64,000 nt of DNA from Kuschelorhynchus macadamiae. Its lineage: Eukaryota > Arthropoda > Insecta > Coleoptera > Curculionidae. Under the pieces are notes generated by a model. That model ran no database searches. It was not told where the DNA came from and saw only the letters and a program-made list of their open reading frames with translations. The DNA is taken from positions 1,488,001 to 1,552,000 of the forward strand of contig JAUTXW010000108.1 of assembly GCA_030620095.1 (NCBI GenBank), written 5' to 3'. Both the position numbers and the translations under genes were made by a program. Positions 1 to 10,867 of this stretch are shown piece by piece (the first letter of the stretch is position 1; every line of letters begins with the position of its first letter).

Positions 1-535
1 AACAATTTGGTATGAATATAAGATAGCGAAACAAAATGGCCTAATAAAATATTTAAAAAATTAATCTAAAAAAACTACTTATTAGATTAATTTTAAATTT
101 TGTGCAAGCATTAAGTGTGATACAGAGATAAGCTGGTAAAGTTGTGTTACGAATTCAAGATAGCGGATGGCGGCCAAATAACATGTCAAAAAAATTAACG
201 TAAAAAAACCATCTTATTCAATTGACAAAAATTAATATGATAAAGGATAAACTAGTGCTAATTCAACATGACGTAACAAAATCGCGGTGTGTGTCAATGT
301 AAAAACTACTTATTGAATTCATTTTAAAGTATGCCCAAAATTAAGTGTGGAATATACATTGGTAGGGATTCAATATATTGAAACAAAATGGCGTCCAATA
401 AAAATATTTGAAAAGACAGTATATATGTGTTCCTAAATAACTATGTACTGAAGTGAATTGGTTTACACTTTACTATTCCTAATAAAAGGGAATGTTTTAT
501 ATGAGGGCAGTTCCGGGTGAAATAAACTTATCAAT
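1..535 (+). repeat. ATGGCGGC-rich dispersed repeat, copy A (left end outside window)
   Basis: Non-coding repeat built from degenerate units of roughly 120-150 bp, each with a core like AACAAAATGGCG, followed by text about a small metazoan-like phrase 'cannot contain, standard' unit spacing. The closing block (about 480-535) reads as a short AAAAGGGAATG-type segment followed by a TTCCGGGT motif, and recurs at the ends of copies D (46.7 kb) and E (60.6 kb). Orientation is set by comparison with copy D. No ORF or TIR is visible, so the element class is unknown. Confidence 0.6.
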
Positions 536-1438
536 TTTTTTTTGTGATGGGGTGTTACGTTTAAAATAAATGTTGTTTCTGAAGTTTTAAACAAACATTT
601 TCTTGAGTCACTTTGTAGGAAAGACAAAAAATATTAATTATCAAAAAAAAAAGTCTCAGAATTCGATCAACACTAAATATCCAACTGTGATCATTTAAAA
701 ATTATTAACCTCCAAAATCAGCCACTCTTGGCTGAGAAACCTTATAGTGAAATACTTAAAAAAAAATTTTCTCAAACGCTCAAGCTTGTTGAACTTTATA
801 TGATTTTATTGATCACCTTCTAAAATAAGGAAATTTACTACATTGTACACATACAAATCTCATATTTTATATATTGTTAAAACCTTACGTTACAACTATA
901 TTTAGTTTCACTAATACAAAATTATGTTTTTGCCAAAACTCAGTCAAAAACCAAACAGAGAACAATAATTAACCTCACCATCAAAAAGTACAGTTTGTTC
1001 ACCCACGTATCTTAAATTAAACCGCCGTGTCGTTCTGTTGACACGTGTTGGCAATTAATTTGTACGGATCCACAAAGTTCGTTAATTAAGTTAAATGAAA
1101 TCGCTGTTTATTACATATATTTTTGGACCTCCTACAACTACTCGTAATTAAAACATTCCATCCGACTTAAATATAGACACTGTGAAACATAATATTCCCC
1201 GTTTCTGTGAAAGTTATAAAACAGCGAATTTGATAATTTTTGGCTTCATACATCGTTTTTTTTTAACATCCCTACAGCAAGATTTATTCTAAGAAATAGA
1301 AATAAAACTTTAAGACGCCAGGCTTTATAAAAGGTATTAATTATGTATGTGCAATAAATTTAACAGATGATTCTTTGGGTGATTTTAAGACAAGAAATTG
1401 ATACAAACATGAGTGCGCAATGCTTTATTTTTAAGATA
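536..1438. other. AT-rich stretch, nothing recognised
   Basis: No coding similarity, TIR or structured repeat was recognised. Short A and T runs dominate. Confidence 0.5.
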
Positions 1439-2205
1439 CAGGGTGTTAAACTTTAAAAAATAAATAGTTTTTCGTAAATATCTTAAATATCCTTTACCCA
1501 ATTTTGTTGTAATTTGGCAGTGTTGTTTGTAATGTTAAGGGGTTATTTTAGCTTTAACTTGATTAAATTTTTTAAGTGCAGTCACATTCCGAGCAACGCC
1601 TTAACGTATATTTTTATACAACCATAACTTTGTATCGAAACGAAATTTGTTATAGGCAAATAGTACATAAAGAGGAGAGTTTTCGCATATTTTTCACTTT
1701 CCTGTCACTTTATCCTGACTCCAGCTTCGATTTCTTTAAATGGAGCACTCTGTATATTTTTACATTTTTTTTGAGACAATTCTGAATCAGAATTTGACAT
1801 TTTAAAAACTTTTTACGCCTACTTGATTTTTTTATAGCCATTTTTAAAATTGCATCTAGATGGCCATGACCGGACGCAAATTAATCTAAGGACCTGAAAT
1901 AATGAGAGAATGATACAATCGCTAAGTTTTAGTGATTAGACTGATAGCTAGGAACAAGAGAAGTTGATAAAATCAAATTTTTGTGTTTAACTATTTTTTT
2001 TTCAAATGGCGACCCTTTTTAAACAAGCTGATAAAATCAAATTTTTGTGTTTAACTATTTTTTTTTTCAAATGGCGACTTTTTTAAACAAGCACTTTTTG
2101 AAAAGTTGATTGGATAAAAAATAGGCTCAAAAATTATTACTAAGAAAAATACTCGATAATCAGTTATTTAGTTTTATCAAGTGTGCCATGGATAGCCATG
2201 CTGGA
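1439..2205 (+). repeat. Left long TIR of a degraded mariner-like element
   Basis: Starts at CAGGGTGTTAAAC directly after a TA, the usual Tc1/mariner junction. From about 1650 to 2205 it is an inverted copy of 3775-4250; shared landmarks are the AGAGGAGAGTTTT block, the CGCAAATTAATCTAAGG block and the AAGTGTGCCAT block. The 1439-1650 part has no partner on the right. It contains a tandem duplication of about 65 bp (about 1964-2028 and 2029-2094). The transposase scrap at 2222-2480 supports assigning the arms to a mariner element. Confidence 0.6.
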
Positions 2206-2221
2206 TATTAAGTAGGATTAT

Positions 2222-2480
2222 TTGTTTGGCAGTGACACTTACCTATTCTTTCTGAGTAGACATAAGATTTTATTATTTTACCAGATCTCACTGTTCTCAA
2301 TTTCTTTATTTGGGGATATGTTAAAAAAGAGTCATGTAACAGCCCCAGCCACTCTTGAAATCTTAGAAGAAAGGATTGTACGTGTATTTAAAAGTATTAC
2401 TCCTCCTCAGATACTGCACAACGTGTTGAGAGAAGCAATTGAAAATATGTCGTGAACAAGGAGGAACGCACTTTGAACAA
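2222..2480 (+). pseudogene. Mariner-like transposase, C-terminal remnant
   Basis: Translation gives a decayed version of the block around the third catalytic Asp (PDLTVLNFFIWGY), then an Ala-Thr-Leu-Glu-rich helix and the C-terminal EQGGTHFE motif typical of arthropod Tc1/mariner transposases with a DUF4817-type N-terminus. The reading frame is broken near the start and a stop lies after the ENMS stretch. Only about the last 90 residues survive; the first two catalytic Asp are absent. It lies just inside the left TIR, so it is probably what remains of this element's own transposase. Confidence 0.6.
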
Positions 2481-2664
2481 TTACAGTGAACTCGAATATT
2501 GTGCTTTTACGTTTTACAGCGTTATTGAAGTTAGTTGAAATTATATTTTTGTTTAATACTCCGAACTATTTGTTAGCCAAAGATACAGATTTGCACGCCT
2601 AAATTTGTTAACGATATCTGAAGAGGGGCAGCAGGAAACTGTATAAAAAATTCTGTTCCGAGCG

Positions 2665-3775
2665 TTAGGCGCACAGGCGTGCATTCTTTTCATCAACAGA
2701 GATAGGCTGGGCAGACTTTACGTGACATGACGCGTAGATAGATCCAACGTAAGTAATCTTGATCAACCAACTGTCACAATTAAAAATCCTACATAATATA
2801 GAACGAAAGCTTTCCCTGCTGTGGTCAATTAAAAAATCATGGTTCTTGGGACTAGATCGTGTCAAAATGGAATCACTTTTCGACGTTTCGCCTTCGATTG
2901 CACGAGGCATCTTCAGAGATCTTCACTTCACGGAATCGGAACACTGAATGAGCTCAGAGAGACCCAGGGCAGCTATTTATAGTCGACCTGTGTTTACCGA
3001 AGCGTGACTCGGTGTAACGATCGGTTTCCACGTATCATGTAGACTGAAGCCCGAATCTCTATTAAAATTGTTAGGCTGCTTATAAATTTGAATAGATTTT
3101 CTAATTTTGCGTGTATAGAATTCCGAAACCGATGCAAGAAATTTGGTTTCTTTTACCTTTATGACATTGGACTTATCCAGTGGAATATTGGTATTCAGAT
3201 ACAGCAGATTGTACAATTTGTTTCTTTCTGATACATAGTTCATGTTCCTTAAGCCTAGTCGATATGGATCGTCCAGTTTCTCCAATATAAACATCACCAC
3301 AGTAACAAGGAATGGCATATACTCCTTCCGTTTGAAAACGAATAATGTCCTTTGGCGATCTCAAACATTGTCCAATTTTCTTGTGTGTGTTGAAGATTGG
3401 CGAAGTAACCTTGCAATCTTGTCTGTGGTTCCGTGTATAAACGGAAGAACTACATTTCCTATCGGTAATTCCTTGTTAGTATCATTTCCTGGAGTAGGAT
3501 TATTATATTTTCTAATTTATCGTCTAATATCATCAGTGCAATATCCATTTCCTCTTAAAGCTTGAGTCAATTTCTCTGTTTCCGATTGTAAAGAATTTTG
3601 GTCACAAATCGCGAGAGCTCTGTAAACCAATGAATTAATGACTGATTGCTTTTGTGCTGGATGATGATGGGAATTTGCATTTAAGTACCTGTTCGAATGC
3701 GTTGGTTTTCTATATACAGAGCGTCCTAAGGAACCATCCCAAGAACAAGAACATCTAGAAAGAGAATCGTGCCAG
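2665..3775 (-). pseudogene. Penelope-like element, 5'-truncated 3' part with GIY-YIG endonuclease
   Basis: On the minus strand the order is: end of the RT/thumb region (VYRKPTHSNRYLNAN, about 3720-3670), a linker with the PLE phrase LPFIHGTTDKIARLL, the GIY-YIG domain with GVY, YIG and the following Arg preserved (about 3330-3250), then a C-terminal part with IRKSIQIYKQPNNFNR and TWKPI (about 3080-3010). At least two frame breaks occur around the endonuclease. The RT palm is absent, so this copy is 5'-truncated. A hammerhead-like motif follows at 2881-2916. The copy sits between the two arms of the 1439-4250 mariner element and therefore appears to have inserted into it. Confidence 0.8.
2881..2916 (-). 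ncRNA. Hammerhead ribozyme-like motif in PLE 3' region
   Basis: Minus strand reads CTGAAGA (fits the hammerhead box CUGANGA), then a stem II candidate with TGCC and GGC ends, then GAAAC and GTC. Hammerhead motifs in the terminal repeats of PLEs are established knowledge. The same block recurs on the plus strand at 21423-21458. Stem I and stem III closing were not fully modelled. Confidence 0.6.
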
Positions 3776-4250
3776 CATAGATATCAATGGCACACTTAAT
3801 AAAAGTAAATAATTGATTATCGATTATATTATTTTTCTTAGTAATGTTTAATTTTTGAGCTTATTTTTAAACCAATCGCAAAAACTTAGTACCGTTAGAT
3901 TCGCAGAAAAATCCTCTTTTCAAAAAGTGTTTGTCTAAAAAGGGTCGCCATTTGTTCCTAGCTATCAGACTAATGACTGAAACTTAGCGATTCTATTATT
4001 ATTCTGTCATCATTTCATGGCCTTAGATTAATTTGCGTCTGGTCATAGCCACCTAGATGCAATTTTAAAAATGGATATAAAAATTAAAGTATGCGTAAAA
4101 GACTTTTTAAATATATACATTCTAATTCAGAATTGTCTCAAAAAGTGTAAAAATATACAGAGTGTTTTATTTAAAAAATTTAAACTAGGGTCATTTCCGG
4201 TGAAACCGAAAAATTATGCGAAAACTCTCCTCTTTATGTTATAACATTTT
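3775..4250 (-). repeat. Right long TIR of the degraded mariner-like element
   Basis: Reverse complement of 1650-2205, with clear drift and without the 65-bp tandem duplication. The outermost part matching 1439-1650, including the CAGGGTG terminus, was not found to the right, so the right end is lost or diverged. Confidence 0.6.
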
Positions 4251-4990
4251 CAAATATATGTATAATTATTTGGTTTATATTAACCCTAAGACAAATACAA
4301 AATTTGCCTAGTTATGTTACTGATTTTCACACAGTGTTCTATCACCATCTTGTCGAATAACTCTACGAGTTGGATTTTTCCAAATTTACATATCATACAC
4401 TTCATAAAAGAAAGTTAATAGAATTTATTCTAATTGAGTGTTACTATTGAAAGTGACATATTTTGAATATATAATCAGTTTTAGTTACTAAGATACTGGC
4501 CTTCTTTATTAATGAAAATAACAATTTTTTCATTTAAAATAAAATATTCTGTTTTTTTAGTTTCTTCTTCCATTTCACTCACATGAATTATGATAAACAT
4601 ATTTATTCTCTTCTTTCTTGTAACATATCAATTTAACACTTTGAGAACACTTGAACTATTAGAAAGTTTCAGTTTATATAACTTTTTGTTTTTATTTGTC
4701 CAAGCCGCTTTTCTTTACGTTTGCTTGGTATGGAATGTTAAACAGACATTTTGCTGATGGTTTTTCATTATTTTAAGCCCATTAGTAATCTGAAACAAAA
4801 TTGAACATTATAATTTGCAGTTAAATATAACCTTTAAAATATCAAGACTTATATGTAAATTATATTTTACATACCTCACTATGTTTTATTCATAATTCTT
4901 TGGATTACATTTTGTAAAGTATTTTCAACTTCTCTAAATTAAAACAAAAGAAATTTGTTTTTGTTTTGTTTACAAATATTCTTCTTTCTT
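4251..4990. other. AT-rich stretch, nothing recognised
   Basis: No coding similarity or repeat structure was seen apart from poly-T runs and a short CTTT tract near 4980. Confidence 0.5.
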
Positions 4991-6339
4991 TCTTTCTTTT
5001 TCAAAATGGAGTCGGCTGCCACTCTTTTGCTTTCAGCGCCATTCTCCAGCCCAATAGGTAGGATGTCCGGATGGCGAGCTCTTAGCTCCCGAACACCCCG
5101 AGTCTTTCAAATAACTTTTTAATTTTTAAATGCGTCTTGGCTTCCACTAGATGCCCCTTGAGAGTACTACTGGTCTCACGAGATGACCTTTTCTTTCGAG
5201 CTGTCCCCTTACCCCTCCCACTTCCGCCACATAGCGGCCATTACGCTAATATTCTATGTAGAACTGCGGCAGACGAACGGGATAGAATGCAGGAACAACT
5301 AGGCCTCACACGTTCACAGCGTCTACTCTCTTTCTTGCGGGGTCGTTAGTTTCCACTCTGAGCGCTTGAGTCTCTCGTTTCCCCTCGAAAAAAAGCAGGA
5401 AAACCGAACACGTGGAACCACTTATGTTAATAACACAGAGGTCTGCCTTCGACGAGACGAACCGGAAGACTCCGTTTACAAATATTCGGAATTTGCCTGC
5501 CTTTCTCTTCTGTCACTATGGTTTCATTGGTTCCTTATTTTTCGGCATCCAGCCAGCTTTGACAATGTCTGGTTTTTGTTGGTGCAGTTCGCCAGCTCTA
5601 TTCGGGGGACACCGAATATTATCGGGTTGTTACTCCCTTATACTAGTGGCGCCAGCAGTGGACTCCACTGTAATTATTATTTTATTTTATGGCATTAGGT
5701 TGGCAAGTCTGAAGTGAGGAAGAATGGTGGAGGGGAATGTCAAACTTCTTTGAATTTTCTGTAACTGATTTTCTCGTCCCTTTCTATTGGCTTTCCTTAA
5801 AGGTGCAACATGTGTCCGGCTTTATAAAAGTGCCTTAATGGAATTTTAAAGTACTGTATAAGTAAGTAAAGTAAGTCGTAAGTAATTTATCTTAAAGTGC
5901 AGTGCTGTTGAAAGCCTAAGGCCTATTTAAGGACATCATCTGGCCCTAAATTTTGGTCCCGTTTTGTTTGGTTCCACATTTGATCAACCACGTGGTAAGT
6001 CGATTTTCAAATTAGTTTCCTGCTGAATGGCGTCCTGAATTTTGTTTTGGCTGTCGGTCCTCGAGAAGCCTTTCTAGATGTCTGGAAATTCCCTTTATTG
6101 GTGACCGTTGGCGTCGAAGGAGCCCTCTAGATGACTAGAGGTAAGGCAATGTCTTTGAATAGTTGTGTTGTAAATAACTTGTTTTTGTACATTCCATGTC
6201 GATTTTATTTTAAGACAAACAATCGTTTCTAGGGTTTCAGGTTAAGAATTCAAGATATGGTTTTGGGATATAGTTACAACTTTATGGTGTAATTTTTGGG
6301 GTACATAAACCAAGAGTTCTACAATGGTTTTGGAGTTCC
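4990..6339. other. GC-richer unassigned region, possible LTR-element leader or exon
   Basis: Visibly richer in GC than its surroundings up to about 5750. A short plus-strand ORF at 5002 (MESAATLLLSAPFSS, 38 codons) and another at 5137-5349 show no family I recognise. TGGCGCC near 5647 and TGGTGACC near 6100 resemble primer binding sites of LTR elements, and AGAGGTAAGG near 6135 fits a splice donor, but none of these is supported by flanking LTRs or coding sequence. Confidence 0.3.
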
Positions 6340-7015
6340 TTCTTGTAAGAGTACGAGGAATTAATTCTTAATTTTTTTTATTTATAAACTTCATATAAGG
6401 TAGCAGAAAGGAAGTAAGTAACCTATTTTTTTGTAAAACAGCCTCGGCGAAATAGTTTTTCCTTGCGACATAGTTTGGTAAAAGAAAATTCATGAATTTT
6501 TGATTCCCTGTGCGCTATTTAATTTAATTTTCATATTTACATATTTGCGTCATGACATTTCGCCAGATGTTCACAGGTTGATGATATAATGGTAATAACG
6601 TTCTATCACATTTCACATATTTGATATATTTTATATATATTTTACATTTTCTTGATTTATTTTTTTTATATCTTAATGTCAATTGAATTTTTGAATCTAA
6701 GCTAAATTTCACATGTCAAAAATTATTTTATAAAACAACTCTTAAAAAAAAGAGAAACAAAAGATCAAGGTGATCATTAAAATTTGCCAGTCTGCACTTT
6801 ATATAGTGTTTTATTGAAAAGCCCTCCAAATCTTTATTTTGTCTGCATTTAAATATCAATATAGATTTCTTCCTAATTGAGTCACAGTCAATTAGGTGGC
6901 GCCCATTTTAATTTCGTAAGGTGTACCCGAGAACCTGCAACCTACAGCTCTCCGAAAAGATGACTGGCTGCCGTTCGCATATATGGATAAGTTCATAGGG
7001 ACTTTACGCCATAAT
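6340..7015 (-). repeat. LTR-like dispersed repeat, copy 1
   Basis: Its reverse complement matches 62520-62842 in blocks in the same order: a block with TTATGGCGTAA, a block with GACTGTGACTCAATTAGGA, an AATTATTTTATAAAA block, a CATGAATTTT block and a final CTTTCTGCTACCTTAT block. This copy has about 130 extra bases between the first two blocks. The order and size suggest an LTR or a non-autonomous element, but no TG...CA ends or target duplication could be fixed. Confidence 0.5.
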
Positions 7016-7139
7016 GTACCATTTACCTATACGAAAATTCGTTTTGATACATCAAATATTTTACAAGTTATGACCTGTCTAATAGACTCGTTGACACCCG
7101 GTATATTAAATTAAAACATTTATGCACAAAACAATCAGC

Positions 7140-8340
7140 TAGAAAAACAACTTTATTATGATGATTTAATCGCCAATGTTACAAATGAAACAAAATTTAA
7201 TGGAATATTGTTAAGTGGTGGCAAAAATAGTACCAAAAAAATAAAAGAAATCTCTGATCCACATTATAATAAACTAACAAAAAATCCTGTTGATACAGTG
7301 AATAAATTTCCAAGTAAGAATTCTGCTGGATTTGACGATATCCCCACGTCATTTATAAAGAAAGTTATCGGCGAAGTAGCTAATATTCATCCTATTCTAT
7401 TTAATGTTTCAATTGAGTCCAGAGTGGTTCTCAAACACCTTGTCATACTCATATTTAAGAAAAAAGACTCCAGTCTAGTAGAAAACTATAGACCTATTTC
7501 TCTACCGAGCTGCTTCTCTAAAATTTTAGAAAAACTTGTTTATAACAGAATATGTTCTTTTTTGGTTAAATATAATATTTTTTCAGATCGTCAGCGGGGC
7601 TGTCTACTGAAAGCGTTTGTGCTGACCTTGCTCAATATATAGTGATAAGAGTGATAATAGAGAAACTGTAATTTCCTTCTCTTTTGATCTTACTCGCGCT
7701 TTTGACACTGTTGAAAAAGCTTGTGGCTTTAAACTTAAAGAGTTTTGGGATAAGGGGTAACTTGAGCAAGTGGATCATTTCTTTTTTTAATCAACAGGAC
7801 ATTTTCGATGAGAGTTAACGGTGCAAACTCCGATGTTTTTGATCAAAATATATGAACAACTCAGGGTAGTAACATGGGCCCTCTAAATTTTTCCTCTTTT
7901 CGTTAATGAATTGCCCGAACATATTTCTCAAAGCAGAGTATTCTTGTATGCTGATGATACCACAGTTGTTATCTCGGATCCCGATATGGCTACATTGAGG
8001 AGCAAAGCCAATTTTATTCTGATTTTATTGCGAAGGAAAAACTTATAATTAATCGGGCGACAACTGTCTGTATGGAGATAAAAACCGTATACAAAACATC
8101 ATGTGGTCTCATTTTTGATCTAGATGGTCTCAGGCTAGTTTGAAATAAATTAATAAATTTCTTTCAATTTCCATTGCTAGTGATTTAACCTGAAATAGGC
8201 AAACTTCAAAGGTGTGTTCAAAAATCAATAATGTTTTAACCTCTTTAAAGGATTACGTAACTCTTGAAACCCTTCTAAGTGTTTACTATGCCTCTGTTTA
8301 TTCTTCAGTATTTCTTACCTAAGGTATGCGGTATTCGCAC
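7140..8340 (+). pseudogene. Non-LTR retrotransposon reverse transcriptase (CR1/Jockey-like), decayed
   Basis: Open from about 7208 to 7642 with the RT N-terminal block NYRPISLPSCFSKILEK. After a frame change the fragments include FDLTRAFDTV (motif A), GSNMGP (motif B) and YADDTTVV (motif C, both Asp intact), then a C-terminal YYASVYSS stretch. Several stops and frameshifts make it non-functional. The endonuclease domain is missing. The copy ends abruptly at about 8340, where mariner-derived sequence begins. Confidence 0.75.
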
Positions 8341-8515
8341 TACGGGGCTCCACCGCACTTTAGTTTAGTGGTGCGGCAATTTTTGGATGAAAATTACCAT
8401 AACCGTTGGACTGGGAGAGTAGATCCTTAACCATGGCCTCCCCGCTCGCCCGATATGAATCCTGTACATTACTTTCTCTGGCGACACCTTAAAGCATTAG
8501 TATACAAAACTCCTA
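8341..8515 (+). pseudogene. Mariner-like transposase, catalytic-core fragment
   Basis: Encodes HYGAPPHF, then a Trp-Thr-Gly-Arg stretch, PWPPRSPDMNP and YFLWRHLK. This matches the region from the second to the third catalytic Asp of the transposase at 23260-24312. The second catalytic Asp is replaced by Tyr (HYGAP instead of HDGAP) and one stop precedes PWPP. About 60 codons remain, so it is a scrap of a related lineage. Confidence 0.65.
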
Positions 8516-8812
8516 TTGAAAGAAAAAGAAGATCTATGGGCTGGCCAGGCAACTAACGATAATAAACCACATCCAATCATTGTGAAATTTGTGAATAACT
8601 GGAAACGGAATGATATAATGGGTGCTAAGAAGGCCTTGAAGGACACAACATATGCTATCTTCGAGGATCTTACTTTTAAACGTTACAAAATTTTGATGCA
8701 GGCAAAGAAAAAATATGGCAATAATAAAGTATGGTCATCGGGAGGCAAAGTATTCTTTTGGGATCCCGAGAAAAATGAAAAGGTGCTGCTGACCAGTGAT
8801 CGTGATAATTAG
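8516..8812 (+). pseudogene. ORF1-like protein fragment of a non-LTR retrotransposon
   Basis: A 98-residue open stretch with PIIVKFVNNWKR, an Ala-Lys-Lys-Ala-Leu-Lys segment, EDLTFKRYKILMQAKKKYG and VWSSGGKVFFW. This pattern is the C-terminal nucleic-acid-binding part of ORF1-type proteins of arthropod non-LTR elements, also annotated as FP25K-like. No upstream coiled coil or zinc knuckle is present and the start is arbitrary. The domain assignment is from memory of the family. Confidence 0.55.
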
Positions 8813-8815
8813 CCA

Positions 8816-9126
8816 CTTGACCTGGTAAACTATATATATTTATTCACCTGGCAAACTATATGAACGCTTGCGGTAAAAAACCTATAACAATGAGTTATCT
8901 TGTCTTTTTTTTTTTGCTGTTTTGTTAAATTCGAATTTACACCTTCTATAATCTGAACATTTTCGTTTAGCAATGTTTATTAAATTGTTAACGTATTTAA
9001 CTAAAAGGGATTAAGCATTTTTATTTTTTGTTAACATGTTGAACTGAAAAGGATTAAACATTTTTATTTCGAATCTTTGCTTATCTGGGTTTATGGGTTT
9101 ATGAATGAATAGTTGGAATCCTTTTT
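8816..9126. other. AT-rich spacer with a short tandem duplication
   Basis: No gene seen. About 8987-9070 holds two diverged copies of a roughly 42-46-bp unit with GTTAAC at the start and a GGATTAA core. Confidence 0.5.
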
Positions 9127-10380
9127 TTATCAGATGCATGAACAGTTAAATAGTTATGTATTACAACAAAATATCCTTCCATCCACTCAATCTGGCTTTC
9201 GTTCGAACGACCACAGCTCTTCTAAAAGTAACGGATGATATTTTTCGCGCCACTGACGAAGGTAAAAATTCCTGCCTGTTGCTCCTTGATTATAGTAGGG
9301 CATTTGACACACTTGATCACAATATGTTATGTACTAAATTGAAATACTACGGATTAGGGCAGTCTGCTGTTGACTTTATGAAAAACTACCTGCAAGGAAG
9401 GCTTCAGAAAGTTATAATTGGCAATACCTCATCTGATGTATTGGCTTCTAGTTGTGGAGTTCCTCAGGGCAGTGTACTAGGCCCTCTACTGTTTTCTCTT
9501 TATACTTCAGACTTCAGTAGTCATTTGCAAAAGATGCACTCTCACCAATACGCTGATGTTACTCAGTTATATTATAGTTTCCACTCTGATAAAATTGAAT
9601 TGGCCGAAATATATATTAACCAAGACCTACATATTATATATCAAATCTCCACCGCCCATAACCCTTTGCTAAATCAAAATAAAACTCAGCTTCTTCTATT
9701 TGACAAAAATAATGTGGAGGTATTGAGGAATTTCAATATTAATATAAATAATGTAAGAATACCGGTCTTAGAATCTTATAAGAACCTAGGAGTGTATGTA
9801 GATTGTGTGTTGAGGTTCAAGTGTCACGTTTCCTACATGCTTCAAAAAAGTTATGGTAAGTTAAGGACTCTTTATCTATTTAAAAATGTCTTATCAACTG
9901 AAGTTAAATTAAGGTTATGTGATTCGTTGATTTTATCCCTGTTATCATACTGTGATGTGTTATTCTGGACTGCTTTGTTACAGGAGGATAGGGCGAGTTT
10001 GCAAAGACTGCAGAATGCATGTCTGAGGTTTTGCTACGGGTTACGAAAGTACGAGCATATTACACAATGTTATATTGATTCTGCTTGGCTTAAGTTGGAT
10101 CAAAGATTCCGGTTGCATTTATGTACACTGGTTTACAAAATTAACACATTGCAGATACCCACATATTTATTCGAGAAGCGTGTCAAACATTCTGATATCC
10201 ATAATCGGGATACACGTCATAATGCTCTATATTCCGTCCCTCGGCATAAAACCTCTTTATTTTAGCGCTCATTTAGTTTTAACGCTGCCAAGTTTTTCAA
10301 TGCTTTGCCGGCCGACATAAAAAATTGCTCAACTGTTGACACATTTAAGAAAAAATCGGAAAATCGATAATATATTCTTA
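9127..10380 (+). pseudogene. Non-LTR retrotransposon reverse transcriptase (CR1/Jockey-like), 5'-truncated
   Basis: Begins inside the RT at the LPSTQSGFR motif (about 9165-9200), then a frameshift near 9210 leads into the long frame 9156-10265. Motifs in order: LLDYSRAFDTLDH (A), a GLGQSAVDFMKNYLQGR segment, SCGVPQGSVLGP (B), then YADVTQLY where the catalytic YADD has become YADV. A thumb-like C-terminal region follows with LGVYVDCVLRF and SLLSYCDVLFW. Loss of the second Asp of the YADD box predicts an inactive enzyme. The 3' UTR runs to an AATAAA-type signal near 10787 and the (TTA)n tail. Confidence 0.8.
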
Positions 10381-10794
10381 CTTTTCTATTTTCTCTTTTT
10401 TTTGTGTCTGGCTAGACCGAACGCTCGGCTGGACACAGTGATCGCACATCATAATTATTGGTTGCTATTAGTGACTATTGTTTCTTATATTAGAATCATA
10501 GTACCTTAAACTACTTGTTCTTTTTTTTTGCCAATTAAAAGCATTTGTTCTTCTCTTCACTCTCTTTCATGTATAGGTAACATTTCTTGTTTTTGTTTGC
10601 TTGTTAATTATTTTTGAACTTTTCATTATTTCATTTTATTTTACTTTTAGGGTTATTTTTATGTATTTGTTAACTACTAACATTACCTCTAATAATTGTT
10701 ACATTGGGTGGTTAGGTGAGTAGCTATGCTAGATCTGGCCACCCTAGTACAATGTTTGTTTATATTATTTTACTAACACTGTTTAAATAAAGGC

Positions 10795-10796
<2 letters not shown>

Positions 10797-10866
<70 letters not shown>
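10797..10866. repeat. (TTA)n microsatellite, 3' tail of the non-LTR element
   Basis: About 70 bp of perfect trinucleotide repeat directly after AAATAAAGG. A microsatellite tail instead of poly(A) is normal for CR1/Jockey-type elements, so this marks the 3' end of the copy that starts near 9127. Confidence 0.85.

Positions 10867-10867
<1 letters not shown>

Noticed and set aside
2665..2947. Short ORFs on both strands across the PLE tail
   Set aside because: They run through the hammerhead-like block and the non-coding tail; the same antisense frame reappears at 21472 only because the DNA repeat is shared.
5990..6130. Possible primer binding site and LTR end (TGGTGACC)
   Set aside because: No matching second LTR, no gag or pol sequence follows.
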